Assembly (NCBI GenBank): GCA_029717555.1
Contig: JAMDHS010000005.1
Span: 62,001-126,000 of the forward strand
DNA from: Peribolospora baueri
Taxonomy: Eukaryota > Basidiomycota > Peribolosporomycetes > Peribolosporales > Peribolosporaceae
Reading direction: 5' to 3'
Length of the DNA stretch: 64,000 nucleotides
Shown here: positions 21,546 to 31,971 of the stretch, piece by piece
Numbering within the stretch: the first letter of the stretch is position 1
Layout: every line of letters starts with the position of its first letter
Translations under genes and position numbers: made by a program
Notes under the pieces: model-generated
The model's database searches: none
What the model saw: the letters and a program-made list of their open reading frames with translations, nothing else
Told to the model about the DNA's origin: nothing

Positions 21546-23301
21546 ATGGCCCCCCCAGCTCCGTCCGCCCCCGATGGAGGCGCCGCCCCCTCGCCGTCAA
21601 CGGTCTTCTCCATCCACGGCAAAGGCCTCAAGTTCGACTCCGCTGCCGACTTCGAGCCCTACCTCAAGCAGCTGGACGCCATCGAGGACCTCAAGGAAAT
21701 CCATCTTGGAGGCAACACGTTTGGCGTCGGCGCCTGTGTGGCCCTCGCCGAGGTCTTGAAGCGCAAGAGCTCTCTCAAGGTGCGCCGTCAGTCAAGTAAC
21801 TCTTCTTCCCGTTAAATCGTCCCCGCGCGCAGCGTGCGACCCAAAAGTTCATTCGACGACGGTTCACCCCTCTCTCTTCCCTTCGCTTGGACAGGTGGCT
21901 GACTTGGCCGACATATTCACAGGCCGCCTCATCTCGGAAATTCCAGAGTCGCTCAAGGCCATCTGCGATGCCCTCAAGGACCACCAGCACCTCGTCGAGC
22001 TTGACCTCTCCGACAACGCCTTTGGCGGCCGCTCCGCCGAGCCCATGGTCTCCTTCCTCACCACCAATCGCAGCTTCTCCGTTCTCAAGCTCAACAACAA
22101 CGGGCTTGGAATCTGGGGCGGCACCACGGTCGCCAACGCCCTCCTCACCGCTGCCAAACAAATCGTCGCCGAGGGGGGCAAGAGCAACCTCCGCACCGTC
22201 ATTTGCGGCAGGAACAGGCTCGAGAACGGCTCGGCGCCCGTCTGGGCCGAGGCCTTCGCCGCCCACGGTGGCCTCGTCGAGGTGCGCATGTTCCAGAACG
22301 GCATCCGCATGGAGGGTATCGAGGCGCTCGCCAAGGGCCTCTCCCTATGCAACGGCCTCGAGGTGCTCGACCTCCAGGACAACACGGCCACTGTCCGCGG
22401 CTCCCGCGCCATCGCCGCCGCCCTCCCCGCCTGGCCCCAACTCCGCGTTCTCAACCTGTCCGACTGCCTCGTCAAGAACCGCGGCGGCGAGCTCATCGCC
22501 ACCGCCCTTGCCAAGGGCGCCAACCTGAACCTGACCACGCTCAAACTCCAGTACGGCGAGATGGACCGCCGGTCACTCCTCCTCCTCGCAAGGGCCATCG
22601 AGGAGCACGGTCGCCAGCTCACGTGCCTCGAGCTCAACGGCAATCGCGCCGATGCCGAGGACGAATGCATCGAGGCGATTAAGAAGGCTTTGGCCACATG
22701 GGACCACGAGGACGCGCTCGATGAACTCGATGATATGGAGGAGTATGAGGAGGGCGAGGAGGAAGAGGAGGAAGAGGAAGAGGAGGAAGAAGAGGAGGAG
22801 GAAGAGGAGGGGAAAGAAGAGGTGAGCCAAGGCTTCCATCCTAGCCTTCCATCGCCCGTTTGCTCCTCCCAGTCATGCATCTCTCCGAGCTGACACAAAT
22901 CTCTCCCTCACTCGCCTCTCCGCACCAGGTCGTCGTCCCCGAGGCTGCCGAGCGCGGCAAGGGACGAGCGGACGAGGAGGCAGACAAGACCGGCGCGGAA
23001 GGTGTTCTTGCCGATGAAAGCGCACGCGTGCAAGCGGACAAGGGTCAGTACGAATCGATGTCATCTGAAAACAACGTTTTTTCTTTGTTCACCCTGGGCT
23101 GGGCGCCAAAGCTCGCTCCGATGGACATGAACACGTCCCCTCGAATCGGACGCCAGACTGACTCCCGAACTCGGGTTTCCTCCTTTTGTCCCCTTTCCTC
23201 CACTTCTAGTCGTTGAGGACGTCGCCGAGCCGCAACGCAAGCAGGAGGACGAGAAAGTGGACGCCGATCTGGCTGCGGCGATGAACAAGGTCTCCATCTA
23301 G
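21546..23301 (+). CDS. RNA1: Ran GTPase-activating protein (RanGAP/Rna1), four exons
   Basis: Exons 21546-21779, 21895-22821, 22929-23043 and 23210-23301 give 455 residues in frame. RanGAP stimulates GTP hydrolysis by Ran in the cytoplasm and so sets the direction of nuclear transport. The body is a leucine-rich-repeat horseshoe (about residues 20-375) with repeats such as LVELDLSDNAFG and LEVLDLQDNTA. The LADIFTGRLISEIP segment carries the conserved RanGAP arginine at residue 89. A Glu-rich acidic tract follows (encoded at about 22737-22820), as in other RanGAPs, and then a charged tail without a SUMO-type C-terminal domain, as in fungi. The 3' flank has a pentamer microsatellite. The gene converges on BUB2. 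Confidence 0.95.
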
Positions 23302-23624
23302 CCTGGTCTGGTCTGGTCTGGTCTGGTCTGGCCTGGCCCCATCCATGGTCTTGCGCCGCCCATCGATCTTTTTTTGTTTTCCTCGCCTCCGGCAGTGCTC
23401 CTTTGATCGATCGATACCCTGGCCTGAACGAGTTGCAACATATTTCATATCCTATCCTATCATATCATATCATGTTAGACCAGATCAGACGTCGCCGATC
23501 CTCTCTACTCGTACAGCGATTAGTTAGAAGCACAGCGGTGGGACGACAATGGGGGCGAGCGGAGTGGATAGTGAGGGTAAGGCAGGGGCAGGCGTGCGGG
23601 GAGAGAGGACGAAAGGGGCCCTTT
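23302..23624. repeat. Microsatellites in the convergent RanGAP/BUB2 3' spacer
   Basis: Starting two bases after the RanGAP stop, TGGTC units repeat about six times (about 23303-23338). A second run of TATCC/TATCA units lies at about 23443-23474. The rest is 3' flank shared by two convergent genes. Confidence 0.8.
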
Positions 23625-25198
23625 TCAGAATCCCGGAGGATCGAAGGGATGTCTCACGAGCTCTTCGTACAACTCGCTCGGCAGATCGCGAACGAGCGTC
23701 ACGGCGATGGCAATGATCGGTTGAGCTTGCAGCGGCGGGAATTGGCGAAGGATCTTCATCGGGCTGTCGGCGCGCGGACAGACGAGGCGGGCGGGGACTC
23801 GTGTCAATGAGAGCGCCCCCCGTACGCAAAGAAGAAGAAGAAAAAAAAAAGCGACGCCTTCGTGCGGCGTCGCTGCTCAGACACACGCTCACCTGGGCGA
23901 GTTCATGACATCTTCCCGGATCAATAGCAGCTGCGCGATCACGCACAACACGTTGAGGTGGACGCCGAAGGCTAAAAGAAAGTCCCACAGATGTAGCACT
24001 TGGTCAAGCGGCGGTGTGCAGGCACATAGCGTGAGCACGGCTGGCGGCGGGGATCGACGGATGGGGGAAGGTCAGCAGGAAAATGGGCTGGGCTTCGTGT
24101 GAGAGGACTCACAAGGGAAAGCATAGATTTCGGCCGAGAGGTTTTTCGACCGAAGGTATCTGAACAAGGTCGGATCAGCAATTTCGAGGCACCTATCGAG
24201 AAGCTATGAATGGAAGCCCCCACCTGTCAGCCGGCGCCAGCCCTCGCCTTGCGATGACAAGAGGAAGATGGACGGTCTCACCTGCAAGCCTCGATGTACC
24301 CCCTCCAGCGTCGGCTGCACGTACAAAGGGCAGCAGACCTCTATGAAGCGAGAGAAGCAATGGAATGCTTCGAGCTCCGAGGGCAGGGTATACAGGAACG
24401 GCGCGGCGAGCACGTTCATGCCCTGGACGTAGGTGAAGTCGAGGTGCGAGGAGTGTTGATATGTGTCTACAGGGCAGCATAACCGAGCCGTCAAGGGGCA
24501 CGAATCCGAGCAGGTACAATCAGCAAAAACAAAAAGACTCCCATGTAGGCGACCGCTCGCTCCAAAGGCTCACCGTAGTTCTTCCAGACGAATGCCTCCA
24601 GCAGTCGGATCAGTTTGTCCTCAGCCACCCTCTGCTTGAAGCCTCGATCAGTGGCAAGCGTGCGGAAGGTGTCGTTTCGAATCTTTTCGTGCACTGCCGA
24701 GCGTCCTCTTGCTACGAGCTGGAGGTACCGTGGCGCTGATACACGGTGGACACCGAGGAGGAGCTTCCAGGTGAGGGCGCGGTAAGTGATGCCATGGACG
24801 GTGCGGTGCTATTGGACAGAGACAAAAGCAAGGGCGCTTTCAGCTTCTCCCACGCCGCTCGAGGGCGAAAAAAAAAAGCAGCAACAGTTCACCTCGTCAG
24901 AAGGAACGCCCTCCACGAGAATAAGCCGCCTCAACTTGGTCAAGCCTTCCGCAATCTCCGAGCTCCCTCTTCGTGGCGCGTTACCAGCGCCGCCATGCCT
25001 CTGGAAGAAGCGCTCCCACTCCGCCAGGCTTCTGCCCGCCGCGGTGTAAGACGACGAAGTCGATGCGTCCGCCAGTTTGGCTTGCGCGCGGATGCTGAGG
25101 GAGAAGGGGAATGGGATTGCCAATAAACTGATCGAGTCGTCCGACGGGGCATCTATGCGTCGCGACCCGCCACAGCCGCAGCATGGAGCGAGCGGCAA
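23625..25198 (-). CDS. BUB2: Mitotic-exit GAP subunit BUB2 (TBC domain), six exons
   Basis: Exons 25198-24893, 24808-24574, 24466-24282, 24203-24113, 24040-23893 and 23763-23625 give 367 residues. Bub2 (Cdc16 in fission yeast) with Bfa1 forms the GAP for the spindle-pole GTPase Tem1/Spg1 and blocks mitotic exit until the spindle is positioned. The TBC domain shows KIRNDTFRT with the arginine finger (Arg151) and LDFTYVQGMNVLAAPFL with the glutamine finger (Gln195). LCACTPPLDQVLHLWDFLL near the C-terminus also matches Bub2. The first ~50 residues from the ATG at 25198 are not conserved-looking, and the true start may be later or in another exon. Confidence 0.88.
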
Positions 25199-25355
25199 CC
25201 AGCGAGATCAAATGGCGATCGGTGAACAAGAATGATAATTGAATGGCGTCCTTTCATCACACAGCTCTTGGGGAAATGCGAGGATGTTACAGAACTAAAC
25301 ACGACCAGATACATGCATTATCAAGTGTGATCGGCAACAATGTCCCCGCCAGACA

Positions 25356-26480
25356 TCAGCTGCGAAGCAAGGCACCGAAATGACCGAGCGCATCGTGCAC
25401 GGACGACTTGAGCGACCTCTCCTCTTTCAGGTTCGCAACAGCCTTCAAAAGTTCGGTCTTGTCAGCGCGGAAAGCAGAAAAGATTCGGTTTCCGGCCGCG
25501 AGATGGTCGCGCTCTGTCTCAGAATAGGAGAAAAGTATGGCCCGTGCGTGTTTCAGCACACCAAGGGAGCAGAGAACCCTCTTTAGTCGACGAGGAGGGA
25601 CGAGTGCTCACGTGCTTCCGCGACCTGTCGTCTAAACTCCTCGCGGAGCCTCCGTCTTTCCTCCCAAACGTCCCTGATCCTTGCAGCGTGACTAGCCGCT
25701 TTGGCTTGGGCACGTTCGTAGGCATCGACGAGCCGCAAGTACTCTTCCTCGACGTTGTCGACTAGGGGACGACTAGCTGCGAAGAACTGGCGAGAGACGC
25801 GTCTGCAAAGCCCAATGATGCCGTAGAAAGACTGACGCGTGAGGTTAATCGGCTTGACCACCGACGACAGTAGCAGAGCCGAAGCTGGACGCATTCACTC
25901 GTACTCCACTGCGCGCTCTCGCGTCGCTGTTGCTGCAGACTTCGCGTCCACGATCGTCTTCTTTCTGGTGTCGTGCATTGATTCTTCAATGATTTTGCAA
26001 TGCTCGTCGAAGGAACCTGACAAAAGCGTCTAGGTCAGCGGTGTCTCACGTCGCTGTAGCGCGGGCACCGCCGGAGCTCACCTCGTAAGTCGCTGAGAAG
26101 CTTGCGGTCTTCCTCCTTGTCTCGTGTATGAGCTGGACCCGTCATAAGTCCGCTGCAGGAAGGTAGGGATGTATTCAGTCTCATCGTGACCCTCAGCGGA
26201 CGATCAGATGAAGCGCAGATCGGCCAAACCTCAGAGGCCTCTGCCGTGCGCCTTCAGAGTCGTCGCCAAAGTCCCCGAAATCGCTGTCAAAGAGAGACGA
26301 GTCGCTTTCATCGTCGGTTGAAAGGAGACCTATCGTTGGCAGGCGACCGCTGGAGAGGACGGGGACGCCCATCGTCCACCTGTCAGACGGCCGGCCTAAA
26401 ACCGAGGTCTTCCCAAGGCGCGACGAGTGCAGCGGGCTCCTCGCTTTCAAAAGGTCGGACCTTTTTTTGAGTGACCGCAT
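25356..26480 (-). CDS. Coiled-coil protein of unknown function, five exons
   Basis: Exons 26480-26230, 26152-26082, 26016-25899, 25802-25612 and 25513-25356 keep frame and give 262 residues. The first ~85 residues are basic and then acidic and Ser/Asp-rich (DDESDSSLFDSDFGDFGDD). The remainder is almost wholly helical and charged, with heptad-like spacing from about residue 100 to 250 (EEEYLRLVDAYERAQAKAA, then DVWEERRRLREEFRRQ), so a dimeric coiled coil is likely. I do not recognise the family; kinetochore, spindle-pole or vesicle-tether components often look like this, but that is only a resemblance in type. It is divergent from RNase H1 and lies directly upstream of BUB2 on the same strand. 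Confidence 0.7.
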
Positions 26481-26725
26481 ACTGTAGAAAGATGGGGACG
26501 TAAAATGAGGGATGCGGTGCTAGACCAACCAAATTGAAATGTCTCCCGACAACGGGATGGAAGGCGACGAGAGAATCTGGAAATCTTATACCCTGCGCCG
26601 CGCCGCGCCGCAGCGACCAGACACGACTTATCCATCATTCGTCCGCCTTCTGCCTTTCGTGCACTCTCTCCTCCAACTGAATGGGTCGACCTCCCGGGGC
26701 GGTTTTCCAAGTGGCCGCTCTCATC

Positions 26726-28111
26726 ATGGGCAAGTCGAAACAAGGTTACTATGCCGTTCGCACCGGTCACCAGAGCGGCATCTACATGACCTGGTGAGCT
26801 AGTGTGCCTCGCCGCGACCCATTTCGCCTTCGCCCGACGCAGCCTCTAATACCTCGAACTCGTGATCGAATCGCTCTCTGAAAGGGCCGAATGCGAGGCA
26901 CAGGTGAAAGGTTACCCCAACGCGGTTTTTAAGAAATTTGCTACGCAACAGGACGCTGCTGCCTTTGTCGCCGGAAAATCGGCAAACTCAACCTCTAAGG
27001 CGCCTGTCACCAGTGACAACAGCTCCCGGCCTCCTGAGCTGCTAGGGCGAGATCGCCCTCTGGTCGTATGGTGCGATGGTTGCTGTCTGTCGAACGGTCG
27101 GACGAAGGCTCAAGCCGGATACGGCGTCTTTTGGGACGACAACAGCCCTCTGTGAGCAAGGCCGATTTTGACGCGTGATCTCCACGTCGCCACTTTAGTT
27201 CGTTTTCTTCTCGCGTGCTGCTCTCTGAACGGACATTTATGGATTCCAGTAATATTGCAGCACGACTACCCGGTCATTCGCAAACGAACAACCGCGCCGA
27301 ACTTATGGTTAGCGTGTATGCCTGTGATCCGGCACAAAAGCTGTCGCGCTGACCGCACTTGTCGCTCAAACAGGCTGTCATTCGTGCGCTGGAAACTTGT
27401 CCAGATCCCAATGCGAGGCTTGAGATTAAGACCGACAGCAGATACGTGATTTCAGGTGAGCGGGTTCACGACCTAATACCGGGGGGTGCCGCTTGAGTGA
27501 CTCCATACCGCTCTACATGCCTTTTTGCAAGCCATGGTCTCCTGGGTTCCCTCATGGAAAAAGAGGGGATGGAAAACTGTCAATGACAAGCCTGTTCAGA
27601 ACAAGGACTTGATCATACGGCTCTTGCGACTGCTTCGACAACGAAGAATACCGGCCAAACTAGTTCACGTCCCAGGGCACGCTGGTATACATGGCAACGA
27701 AATGGCCGACAGGTGAGAGCGGCGCGCGTCGGTGATAAAACTGTTAATGGCCGTTGAGCAACGTCTTTGCGCAGGTTGGCAAATCATGGAGCCACTTTAG
27801 CCGAAGAAGCTTCAGACTCGGAGGAGCCGGACGACGAGGAGAGCGACCTATTGCCCAGTCTGCCAACAATTGCTGACGAGGAGCAGCGTTACGCGAAGAG
27901 GGAAGTAAGAGGTGGCGAGGGAGTGTCCAGCGCGCTTGGAAGGCACGACGGGGACCTCGGATTTGAGGTGAGTGTGACTCGCGCCGGAATTCGGCGGACA
28001 ACTAGCGTTGTGACTGACGGTCTCGGACTGTTCCCTTTGGTGCAGATTGATCCTTCCGATCTTCTCACCGAAGAAGAGCTGAGAGAGCTCGAAACGAAGG
28101 ATAGCACTTGA
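26726..28111 (+). CDS. RNH1: Ribonuclease H1, seven exons
   Basis: Exons 26726-26793, 26885-27151, 27250-27307, 27374-27455, 27532-27712, 27775-27967 and 28046-28111 give 304 residues. RNase H1 cleaves the RNA strand of RNA-DNA hybrids (R-loops, primers). The N-terminal hybrid-binding domain is clear (GYYAVRTGHQSGIYMTW, then GYPNAVFKKFATQQDA, residues ~7-50). The catalytic domain has VVWCDGCC (Asp87), QTNNRAELMA (Glu129), KTDSRYV (Asp152), the VPGHAG histidine (208) and GNEMADRLAN (Asp218). The C-terminus has an unusual acidic extension of about 80 residues (EEASDSEEPDDEESD) beyond the nuclease core, ending in a short helix (EEELRELETK). Its promoter is shared with the divergent coiled-coil gene. 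Confidence 0.95.
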
Positions 28112-28455
28112 AGAACTTGAACACTCGTCTGTATTTCTTTGTACGCACGGCGCACCCGCGTCCCATGAGGTTGGGATTTATACCATGTACCATATAAGTT
28201 TACACCTTTTCGAACGATCAGTTGAGCCACTACTGATATTGTTTTAGGTCATCGAGGCCGTTTGCAGCAGGGGCACCAGAAGTCAGCCCTTGGTCACTGT
28301 CCTCCCCATCTTGCGAAAAGTGGATTGGATTGCCAATCCGAAGACAGGGAAGAATGGTGACAGAGCTCTAGAGACAGGACAATTGTTGCTCACTGCGACA
28401 GCGTGAGCCATGGCGTCCTTCTTGCGAGCCCTGTCGCGAACCCTTCGTATCGGAA
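28112..28455. other. Spacer between RNase H1 and the NDUFAF2-like gene
   Basis: About 340 bases: 3' flank of RNase H1, then the presumed promoter of the next gene. An ATG at 28410 opens a short Arg/Leu-rich frame (MASFLRALSRTLR) that looks like a mitochondrial or complex-I assembly start but is out of frame with the conserved segment that follows. Confidence 0.5.
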
Positions 28456-29867
28456 ATGCTCCACTTTATCGGAAAGGACCTTGAGGGCAACTCCTGTTAC
28501 GAGTTCCCTCCAGCGTCGGGTTCTACTGGTGAGCTCTGCTCTCTTCCCGCCCAGCGCTCTAGCCCGTCCGGGCGATCTAACTTGTCCTCCTCGTTATCGG
28601 CTGCCACCGTCCTTCTCAGATCCTCGGCACACTCGAAGGTGGGCGTTGGCTAGTGCCATGGACGCTGGATTTCTCGTGCTCAACGGTCATCAGAGGCGAT
28701 GAAACTGATCACAGTCCGTCCCTGCCCTGTGTGTCTCTTCGCTGCCCTTCCGACGTCCCATAGTGATCAAATGGAGCGTCACTCGGGACTACTGCGAATA
28801 TGACCAGTCCTCTATACCTGTGCAATGGACCACGTGGCTCAGACACACCAGGAGGAGTGCGCCAACGATTGAGGTGAGCGTCTCAACGTCACGTAGAAGT
28901 AGCCGGCCGGGTAGCTGGCTGGTGTCACTCGAGCTGCCATGACCACGGAGCACTAGCCAGTTAGGGATGCTGAATTGATTTTGCCCGTTTTCTCTTGTTG
29001 AACGCCCTTTTCTCCTTTTTTTTCTTCTTCCCCCGCTGATTCTCCGCCCACGCTTTTCCATTTTGCCGCGTGGCACGACATTGCTGAAAACCGTCTCTTG
29101 CCGCCGTTTTTTCCTCCCTCCCTGCGACGACCTGTTTCTACCTTGTTTTCTTGCTGCTTTATCTTCCCTCTCCGTTTTTCTCTTCTTGAACACCCTTTTC
29201 TCCTTGTTTTTCATCTTCGTGTTTCCGTGCATGTTCAGGAACTCTAAACTGGCCTTCGCCGACGATAGATGACCGCCCAGAACGCCGCGAGCTGCGCGCG
29301 AGGCGGAAGCGAAAGCGCTCAGAGGACAGGAGCGGGCAAGCCCTTGGCCCGGGAGGGTCGACGATGCTTCCCACCGGGGAAACTTCACACTCTGATTTTG
29401 CGCCGTCCGATATTTACACGCATGCCGCCTCTTCTTTCGCTCCTTTAGGGAGCAGGCCGCGTTCGAAAGCTGCCAAGGGGTTGCGCGAACACGGAAGCGG
29501 ACGACAGTCGGTGGCGGTGCCGACAAGCGATGTGGCTGTCGAAGAAGAACGGAAGCGAAAGGAGGGCCGCATCGTGGGCGAGGAAGAGCACGGCCGCGAG
29601 GAGTGCATGCCGGACAACTCGGTGTGGGAGGCGTCGCGACGGTGCCTGCGCCAGCAGGGCACGGACGCTTCCCCTCAAGCGTCCACGTCGTCACTCAACT
29701 CTGCCCCTCCTTCCTCTTCGCTGGAGCATCAGTTCGCTGACAAGGATGCTTCAGATCCGTTCGCGAAAGCCAAAGCGCAACGAGCTGCGAACCGCGCGAC
29801 CAAGGAAAAGGAGCGTAATTCTTTGAAGCAAATACGGTCGCCCCTTGCTCGAGGTTCGCTTGCATAG
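28456..29867 (+). CDS. NDUFAF2/NDUFA12-like complex I protein, gene model unresolved
   Basis: Two conserved pieces are clear: LHFIGKDLEGNSCYEFPP (28459-28512), matching the GxDxxGNxYYE start of the NDUFA12/NDUFAF2 family, and 28764-28873, encoding IKWSVTRDYCEYD with SIPVQWTTWLRHTRRSAPT, matching its W-x-x-W-L-R-H-T-R motif. NDUFAF2 is an assembly factor of respiratory complex I in the mitochondrial matrix. A middle exon (about 28620-28650, DPRHTRR) lies between. The upstream ATG at 28410 is out of frame, so the start is uncertain. A long open frame at 29239-29867 (Arg-rich, then FAPSDIYTHAASSFAPLG and DNSVWEASRRCLRQQG) may be the C-terminal part or a separate gene; I could not find a phase-consistent junction to it. 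Confidence 0.6.
28874..29238. other. Pyrimidine-rich stretch with an imperfect direct repeat
   Basis: About 365 bases, T/C-rich on the plus strand. A ~45-base unit (TTTTCTCTTGTTGAACGCCC and the following CTTTTCTCC) at about 28985-29020 returns in altered form at about 29173-29215. It is either a long intron of the NDUFAF2-like gene or a spacer before a separate downstream gene. Confidence 0.5.
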
Positions 29868-30725
29868 TCGACGAAGGGAAAGCATGGCGATATCTGTTAG
29901 TACGTACGCATGTCGAGCGCGAACGACGTAGAAATGCCCCGAAGTTCACCGCCTTTGCGCGACCTGAGCGACCCACCGCTCTGGCTCCCCCTCGGTTTTG
30001 CCTCCCGAAGCGGGAAACGCCGCCTGCATGGGGACAAAGGCCTCAAGGGGGCTCTTGTTCAGCTCTCGCCGTCGGCGCTCAAGTATGACTGCGCGAATAG
30101 GTATCTCGTGCGCATCTTTCCCCTCACACCGCTTGCTCAGACGGAGAGGACGTAGCCAACTGAGTAGAGCGTCAGGAGGGCTTCCCTCCCATCCGGACTT
30201 TTTCAAAGTTAAACCCGGGGTATAGAAAGACGATGGACGAGCCACAGAAGCAGCGGGTTCGTCTGCTCAGTGCGTCTCGTCCCGAGTCTCCTGATTGGAG
30301 CGCAAAGCGCAGCTCCCCATCCTTATCCGTGACGGTCTGCAAACAACACTGGAACTCGATGGTCCTAATCCTTCGCCTGGAAATCAAGGGAAGAATGTAG
30401 GTGTAGGCAGCGACATGCCCAGAACTCCCGTTTCCCAACGCTCGCCTGAGGCTCCTCAAGGCTTAAGGTATAATTGAAGACGTACGTAAACCGGAAACGC
30501 TGCGCTTCGCGCCTGCACCCGCCAGGTAACACATTCCTACACGTAGGAAAGATAGCGTTCGGCCTTGTGAAGACTCTTCGCGCCAGGTGACGGATGACAG
30601 GATTTGATTGATAAATTTAATAAGCATACTGTCCATCTTCAGGGTATGTGGCTTCCGTTCTCGTCATGACTTCGATCCATCAAGAGTCCCAGCTGCCGGC
30701 GAAGTCCGTCCGTCGAACGAAAAGC
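29868..30725. other. Region without a supported gene
   Basis: About 860 bases. Several short frames occur on both strands (for example plus 29911-30155 and minus 30459-30172), but none has a recognisable motif and none joins convincingly to another. A short conserved-looking plus-strand frame starts at ATG 30230 (QKQRVRLLSASRPESPDWS) and ends within about 170 bases. The stretch also contains the 3' flank of the convergent GLTP gene. Confidence 0.4.
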
Positions 30726-31748
30726 TCAGAAACCCCCTTTGTCTGCGGCAGTGGAGGTCACGAAGGCCTCAATGCGGCCAACGATGACCTCAAGAGAACC
30801 GAGCCACTTTTCCAGCTCGGCCTGCACCACCTCCTGCGGCGAGCCAAGCTTCTCGTAAAAGGCCTGGCGGTAAGGACAAGCCCTCATAGCAAGCTGGATG
30901 ACAGACGAGCAGTACAAAATGAGAGAGGTGGGGTTGTCAATCTCGAGCGTCCGTCTCGAGCAGGAAAAAAAAAAAAAAAAAAAAAAAAGCTGAACTCACG
31001 CCGAACACCGGCCTCACGACAAAGGAGTGGTACTTCTTCAACGTGCCCTCGTATGCCTGCGTGAAGCTGGCGGCAAGCTCTTCGCTCTTGTTCTGAATGG
31101 AACGGCGCAGACCGGCGGCGGTGAAAGCGAGACCACTGAAGAGGGATGCCGGAAGGCCATAATATGACCACAGTCAGAGAGGAGTCTGCGCAGTTCAGAG
31201 CTAGATACATTGGCCGACCAAGGGCAACGTACCGGAACAACCACACGAGACCCTCCGTGGCGGTGCGCTTCTTCTCTCCCCTCTCGTTGTCGACTAGCGA
31301 CTCGAGCGTGGCGTTCGCCTCAGTGTTGGTCAAGTAGCGGTCGCGAATTTTCTGGGAGCGACGATGCAAGCAACGGGTTGGAATACCAGATGTGAGCTAC
31401 ATGCGTCCGGGCCTTGAATCTCTCGAGCGGTCTGGCTTACCTTGATGTTCCCGGTCATGTCATTCTGTACGACCGAGAAGGCCGCGGAGCCGAGGAGATC
31501 GAAGAGCTTGACAAGCGCCTCGGCGGCCTCGAGAAACTGAGGAGTGTCGACACCCTTGTCGGTAACCGGCACATCCGCAAAGCTCTACGTTGGGTCCAAG
31601 GTGAGAAAGAGGGTGCCAGCGTTCACAGGTGCAAGGGTGATGAAGACAGGGGCGATAGACCCGGTGAGCGAGGAGATCGGCCAGGCGGTCTCTAGGCACC
31701 ATTCCTCCTGTTGTCTCTCACCTTCTTGCCTTCGAAAAAAGTGGGCAT
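30726..31748 (-). CDS. Glycolipid transfer protein (GLTP/HET-C2 family), five exons
   Basis: Exons 31748-31722, 31584-31441, 31351-31233, 31135-31000 and 30893-30726 join to 197 residues, the GLTP size (human 209). GLTP moves glycosphingolipids between membranes from the cytosolic side; fungal HET-C2 is the prototype. The head-group site is intact: Asp51, Asn55 and Lys58 in VVQNDMTGNIKKIRDRY, Trp94 in TEGLVWLFR and His133 in LKKYHSFVVRP. The C-terminal helix LEVIVGRIEAFV is also typical. The last intron carries 24 consecutive T on the coding strand (A at 30964-30987 on plus), far longer than other homopolymers in introns here. It is divergent from FRG1 with a 223-base spacer. Confidence 0.95.
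30964..30987. repeat. Poly-A tract (24 bases) within a GLTP intron
   Basis: An uninterrupted A run on plus, read as T on the coding strand, lies close to the donor of the last GLTP intron. It is probably a length-variable site. Confidence 0.9.
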
Positions 31749-31971
31749 GATGAGTGGCCAAGCTAGGAGAGAACGTGGTAAAAACGAGTGAAGGAGGTGA
31801 GCGACGATGAGATGGACGGTCTACACAAACAGCTGGATATCCACTTGCGCCTCGGTTTGTCGAGCCACGAGAACGCCGTCCTTCTCCGAAACGCCGTCGA
31901 GATCGATCGCGAACATGTGCCCAGTCGTTCGTCCTCGACCGTCCCTCGTCTCCTGACCTGCACTTCACATT

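Noticed and set aside
23303-23474. Short tandem repeats after RanGAP as a possible CRISPR-like array
   Set aside because: Units are 5 bases without spacers; they are plain microsatellites, and the genome is eukaryotic.
28789-29694. 301-residue minus-strand frame opposite the NDUFAF2-like gene
   Set aside because: It is Lys/Arg-rich shadow coding opposite pyrimidine-rich DNA and lies over the conserved W-x-x-W-L-R-H-T-R segment on the plus strand.
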